A DNA stretch of 64,000 nucleotides from Oscillospiraceae bacterium. GTDB lineage: Bacteria; Bacillota; Clostridia; Oscillospirales; Oscillospiraceae. Positions 62,889 through 64,000 of the stretch are shown here, piece by piece. Under the pieces are notes generated by a model. It had not been told where the DNA came from. It saw only the letters and a program-made list of their open reading frames with translations, and ran no database searches. A program made the translations under genes and the position numbers. Numbering within the stretch: position 1 is the stretch's first letter; every line of letters begins with the position of its first letter. The DNA is taken from contig JAFTXW010000014.1 of assembly GCA_017461445.1 (NCBI GenBank), positions 1-64,000 of the forward strand. Direction: 5' to 3'.

Positions 62889-62914
62889 CACCCCACATCT
62901 TTCGATGTGGGGTG
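62889..62914 (+). terminator. Terminator after the lipoprotein gene
   Basis: An 11-bp stem (62889-62899 with 62904-62914), TTTC loop and a short TTCTGC tail. It lies between convergent genes. Confidence 0.8.
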
Positions 62915-62928
62915 TTCTGCTATGTAGC

Positions 62929-63342
62929 TCAATCCTCAGGGAACAGCTTTTCCTGGCAGTACTTGATGATGGAGCGGCGGGTGACGATGCCGATGAAGGC
63001 ATCCTTATCGTCCACCACAGGAACGAAATTCTGGGTGGAGGCCCGGTCGATCAGATCCTGCATGGAGGTGGTGACCCGGACGGGAACATTGTCCCGGCGG
63101 CGGGCGATCTCCATGATCCGGTGGGCTTCCGCCTGGCGCATATCCATGTAGCACATGTTCTTCATGGCCCACAGCACATCGCCCTCTGTCAGGGTGCCCC
63201 GGTATTCGCCCCGGCGGTTCAGGATGGGCAGGGCCGCGTAATGGGCCACTTCCATCTTTTCCAGGGCCTGGCGGACAGTGTAGTCGTCATAAAGGTAAGC
63301 GCACATGGCCTTCGGCAGTAGAAAAAACAAGATATTATTCAT
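62929..63342 (-). CDS. CBS-domain pair protein
   Basis: A 137-residue protein formed by two CBS domains (MEVAHYAALPILNRRGEYRGTLTEGDVL and TQNFVPVVDDKDAFIGIVTRRSII), a Bateman module that usually binds adenine nucleotides. No enzyme domain is attached. The ATG at 63342 has AAGGAG 8 nt upstream. The 137-nt gap up to the next gene is AT-rich; ATTATTATAG near 63380 may be a -10. Confidence 0.9.
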   Translation of the reverse strand: MNNILFFLLPKAMCAYLYDDYTVRQALEKMEVAHYAALPILNRRGEYRGTLTEGDVLWAMKNMCYMDMRQAEAHRIMEIARRRDNVPVRVTTSMQDLIDRASTQNFVPVVDDKDAFIGIVTRRSIIKYCQEKLFPED

Positions 63343-63479
63343 AGGGGTTCTCCTTTTCGGTGCGGGGTCTTGCCGCACTATTATTATAGCACAAACCGCT
63401 CCAAAAAGTATGAATTTTTCTCGTTATTTTGACGGCAGAACGCCGAATTATTCGCCCCTATTTTGTGTCATTTGCACAA

Positions 63480-64000
63480 TCAATACTGGAATTTAAAATC
63501 TGTGAAGTCAAAGGTGGCGAAATAGTCCTGCACTGTCTCGGCACGGCGGATCAGCTGGAAGCTGCCGTCCTCCTTCAGCAGGACCTCCGCGCTGCGCAGC
63601 TTGCCGTTGTAGTTGTAGCCCATGGAGTGGCCGTGGGCACCGGTGTCGTGGATGGCCACGATGTCGCCGATGTCAATTTCCGGCAGGCTCCGCTCGATGG
63701 CGAACTTGTCGTTGTTTTCGCACAAACCGCCGGTCACATCGTAAACGTGATCCAGAATGGCATCCTCCTTGCCCAGGACGGTGATGTGGTGGTAAGCACC
63801 GTACATGGCAGGGCGCATCAGGTCGGCGGCGCAGGCATCCAGGCCCACATACTCCCGGTAGATGTGCTTCTGATGCAGCACGGTAGAGATCAGGTGACCG
63901 TAGGGAGCCAGCATAAAGCGGCCCAATTCGGTAAAAATAGCCACATCATCCATACCCTGTGGGGTCAGGATCTGCTCATACCGCTGGCGGACACCTTCGC
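63480..64000 (-). CDS. lysA: Diaminopimelate decarboxylase, C-terminal part (runs off window)
   Basis: The last 172 or so codons of a PLP-dependent group IV decarboxylase; the reading frame is open to the window edge (RQRYEQILTPQGMDDVAIFTE), so the start lies beyond 64000. GRFMLAPYGHLIS carries the family's ELGR motif, and GGLCENNDKFA is the active-site Cys region of DAP decarboxylases. The YNYNGKLRSAEVL end agrees. The enzyme makes lysine from meso-DAP, in line with DAP-type MurE here. Confidence 0.9.
   Translation of the reverse strand, partial: EGVRQRYEQILTPQGMDDVAIFTELGRFMLAPYGHLISTVLHQKHIYREYVGLDACAADLMRPAMYGAYHHITVLGKEDAILDHVYDVTGGLCENNDKFAIERSLPEIDIGDIVAIHDTGAHGHSMGYNYNGKLRSAEVLLKEDGSFQLIRRAETVQDYFATFDFTDFKFQY

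Overview
The window is about 57% GC, tightly packed chromosomal DNA from a Gram-positive anaerobe, most likely a spore-forming member of Clostridia in the Oscillospiraceae/Ruminococcaceae neighbourhood. The basis is AGGAGG-type ribosome sites, consensus SigA promoters, spmAB, an AbrB/SpoVT-type regulator, a Spo0A-like regulator, a clostridial 2[4Fe-4S] ferredoxin, DUF1540 and DUF6472 small proteins, and a GGGtGRT protein. MurE has the DNPR signature of meso-diaminopimelate ligases and a LysA-like DAP decarboxylase lies at the right edge, so DAP-type peptidoglycan is expected. The genus is not identified.

Layout. 1-1903: two tRNAs (Asp, Val) with a consensus promoter, then hslO and a methyltransferase. 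2060-15302: a division and cell wall (dcw) cluster on the minus strand, in transcription order mraZ-rsmH-ftsL-PBP-murE-murF-mraY-ftsW-murG-ftsQ-ftsZ, with a MraZ-type operator and promoter. murD, murC, murB and ftsA are absent; an inverted-repeat element lies between mraY and ftsW, where murD usually sits. 15468-18882: ClpC-type ATPase divergent from a ferredoxin, then a TrmN6-like methyltransferase. 18943-24000: rsmI, an AbrB-like regulator, spmAB, a DUF1653 gene and a large acidic membrane protein with a degenerate polysaccharide-deacetylase-like domain. 24025-31478: an XRE/LiaF-like regulator, LURP-one protein, luxS-mtnN, and a probable glucuronide locus (GH79-like hydrolase, TetR, GPH transporter). 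31520-43749: uvrB, radC, a kinase-like protein without the H-box histidine, uvrA, prs, pth and mfd. 43835-48340: VanW protein, PadR with its operator, a DUF2812 protein, a decayed second DUF2812 copy and an IS3-family remnant. 48368-55029: glmM and a GlmU-like acyltransferase, BlaI-type repressor, LCP ligase, Spo0A paralogue, HtrA protease and a Cys-rich DUF1540 protein. 55170-57776: rpe, then a strongly promoted, codon-biased pair made of a NifU/IscU-like scaffold and a GGGtGRT protein. 57895-64000: a seven-gene run ending in a lipoprotein with an HExxH metallopeptidase motif, a CBS protein and the C-terminal part of a DAP decarboxylase gene.

How it works together: most genes serve envelope growth (dcw, glmM, LCP, VanW, LysA), DNA repair (UvrAB, Mfd, RadC), the activated methyl cycle (LuxS, MtnN) and RNA maturation (RsmH, RsmI, Pth). 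The best candidates for undescribed biology are the NifU-like/GGGtGRT pair, the lipoprotein metallopeptidase, the two signalling proteins with altered catalytic residues, the degenerate deacetylase-like envelope protein, and the palindromes around the clpC/ferredoxin divergent promoters. Computed searches were not available; family names rest on motif recognition.
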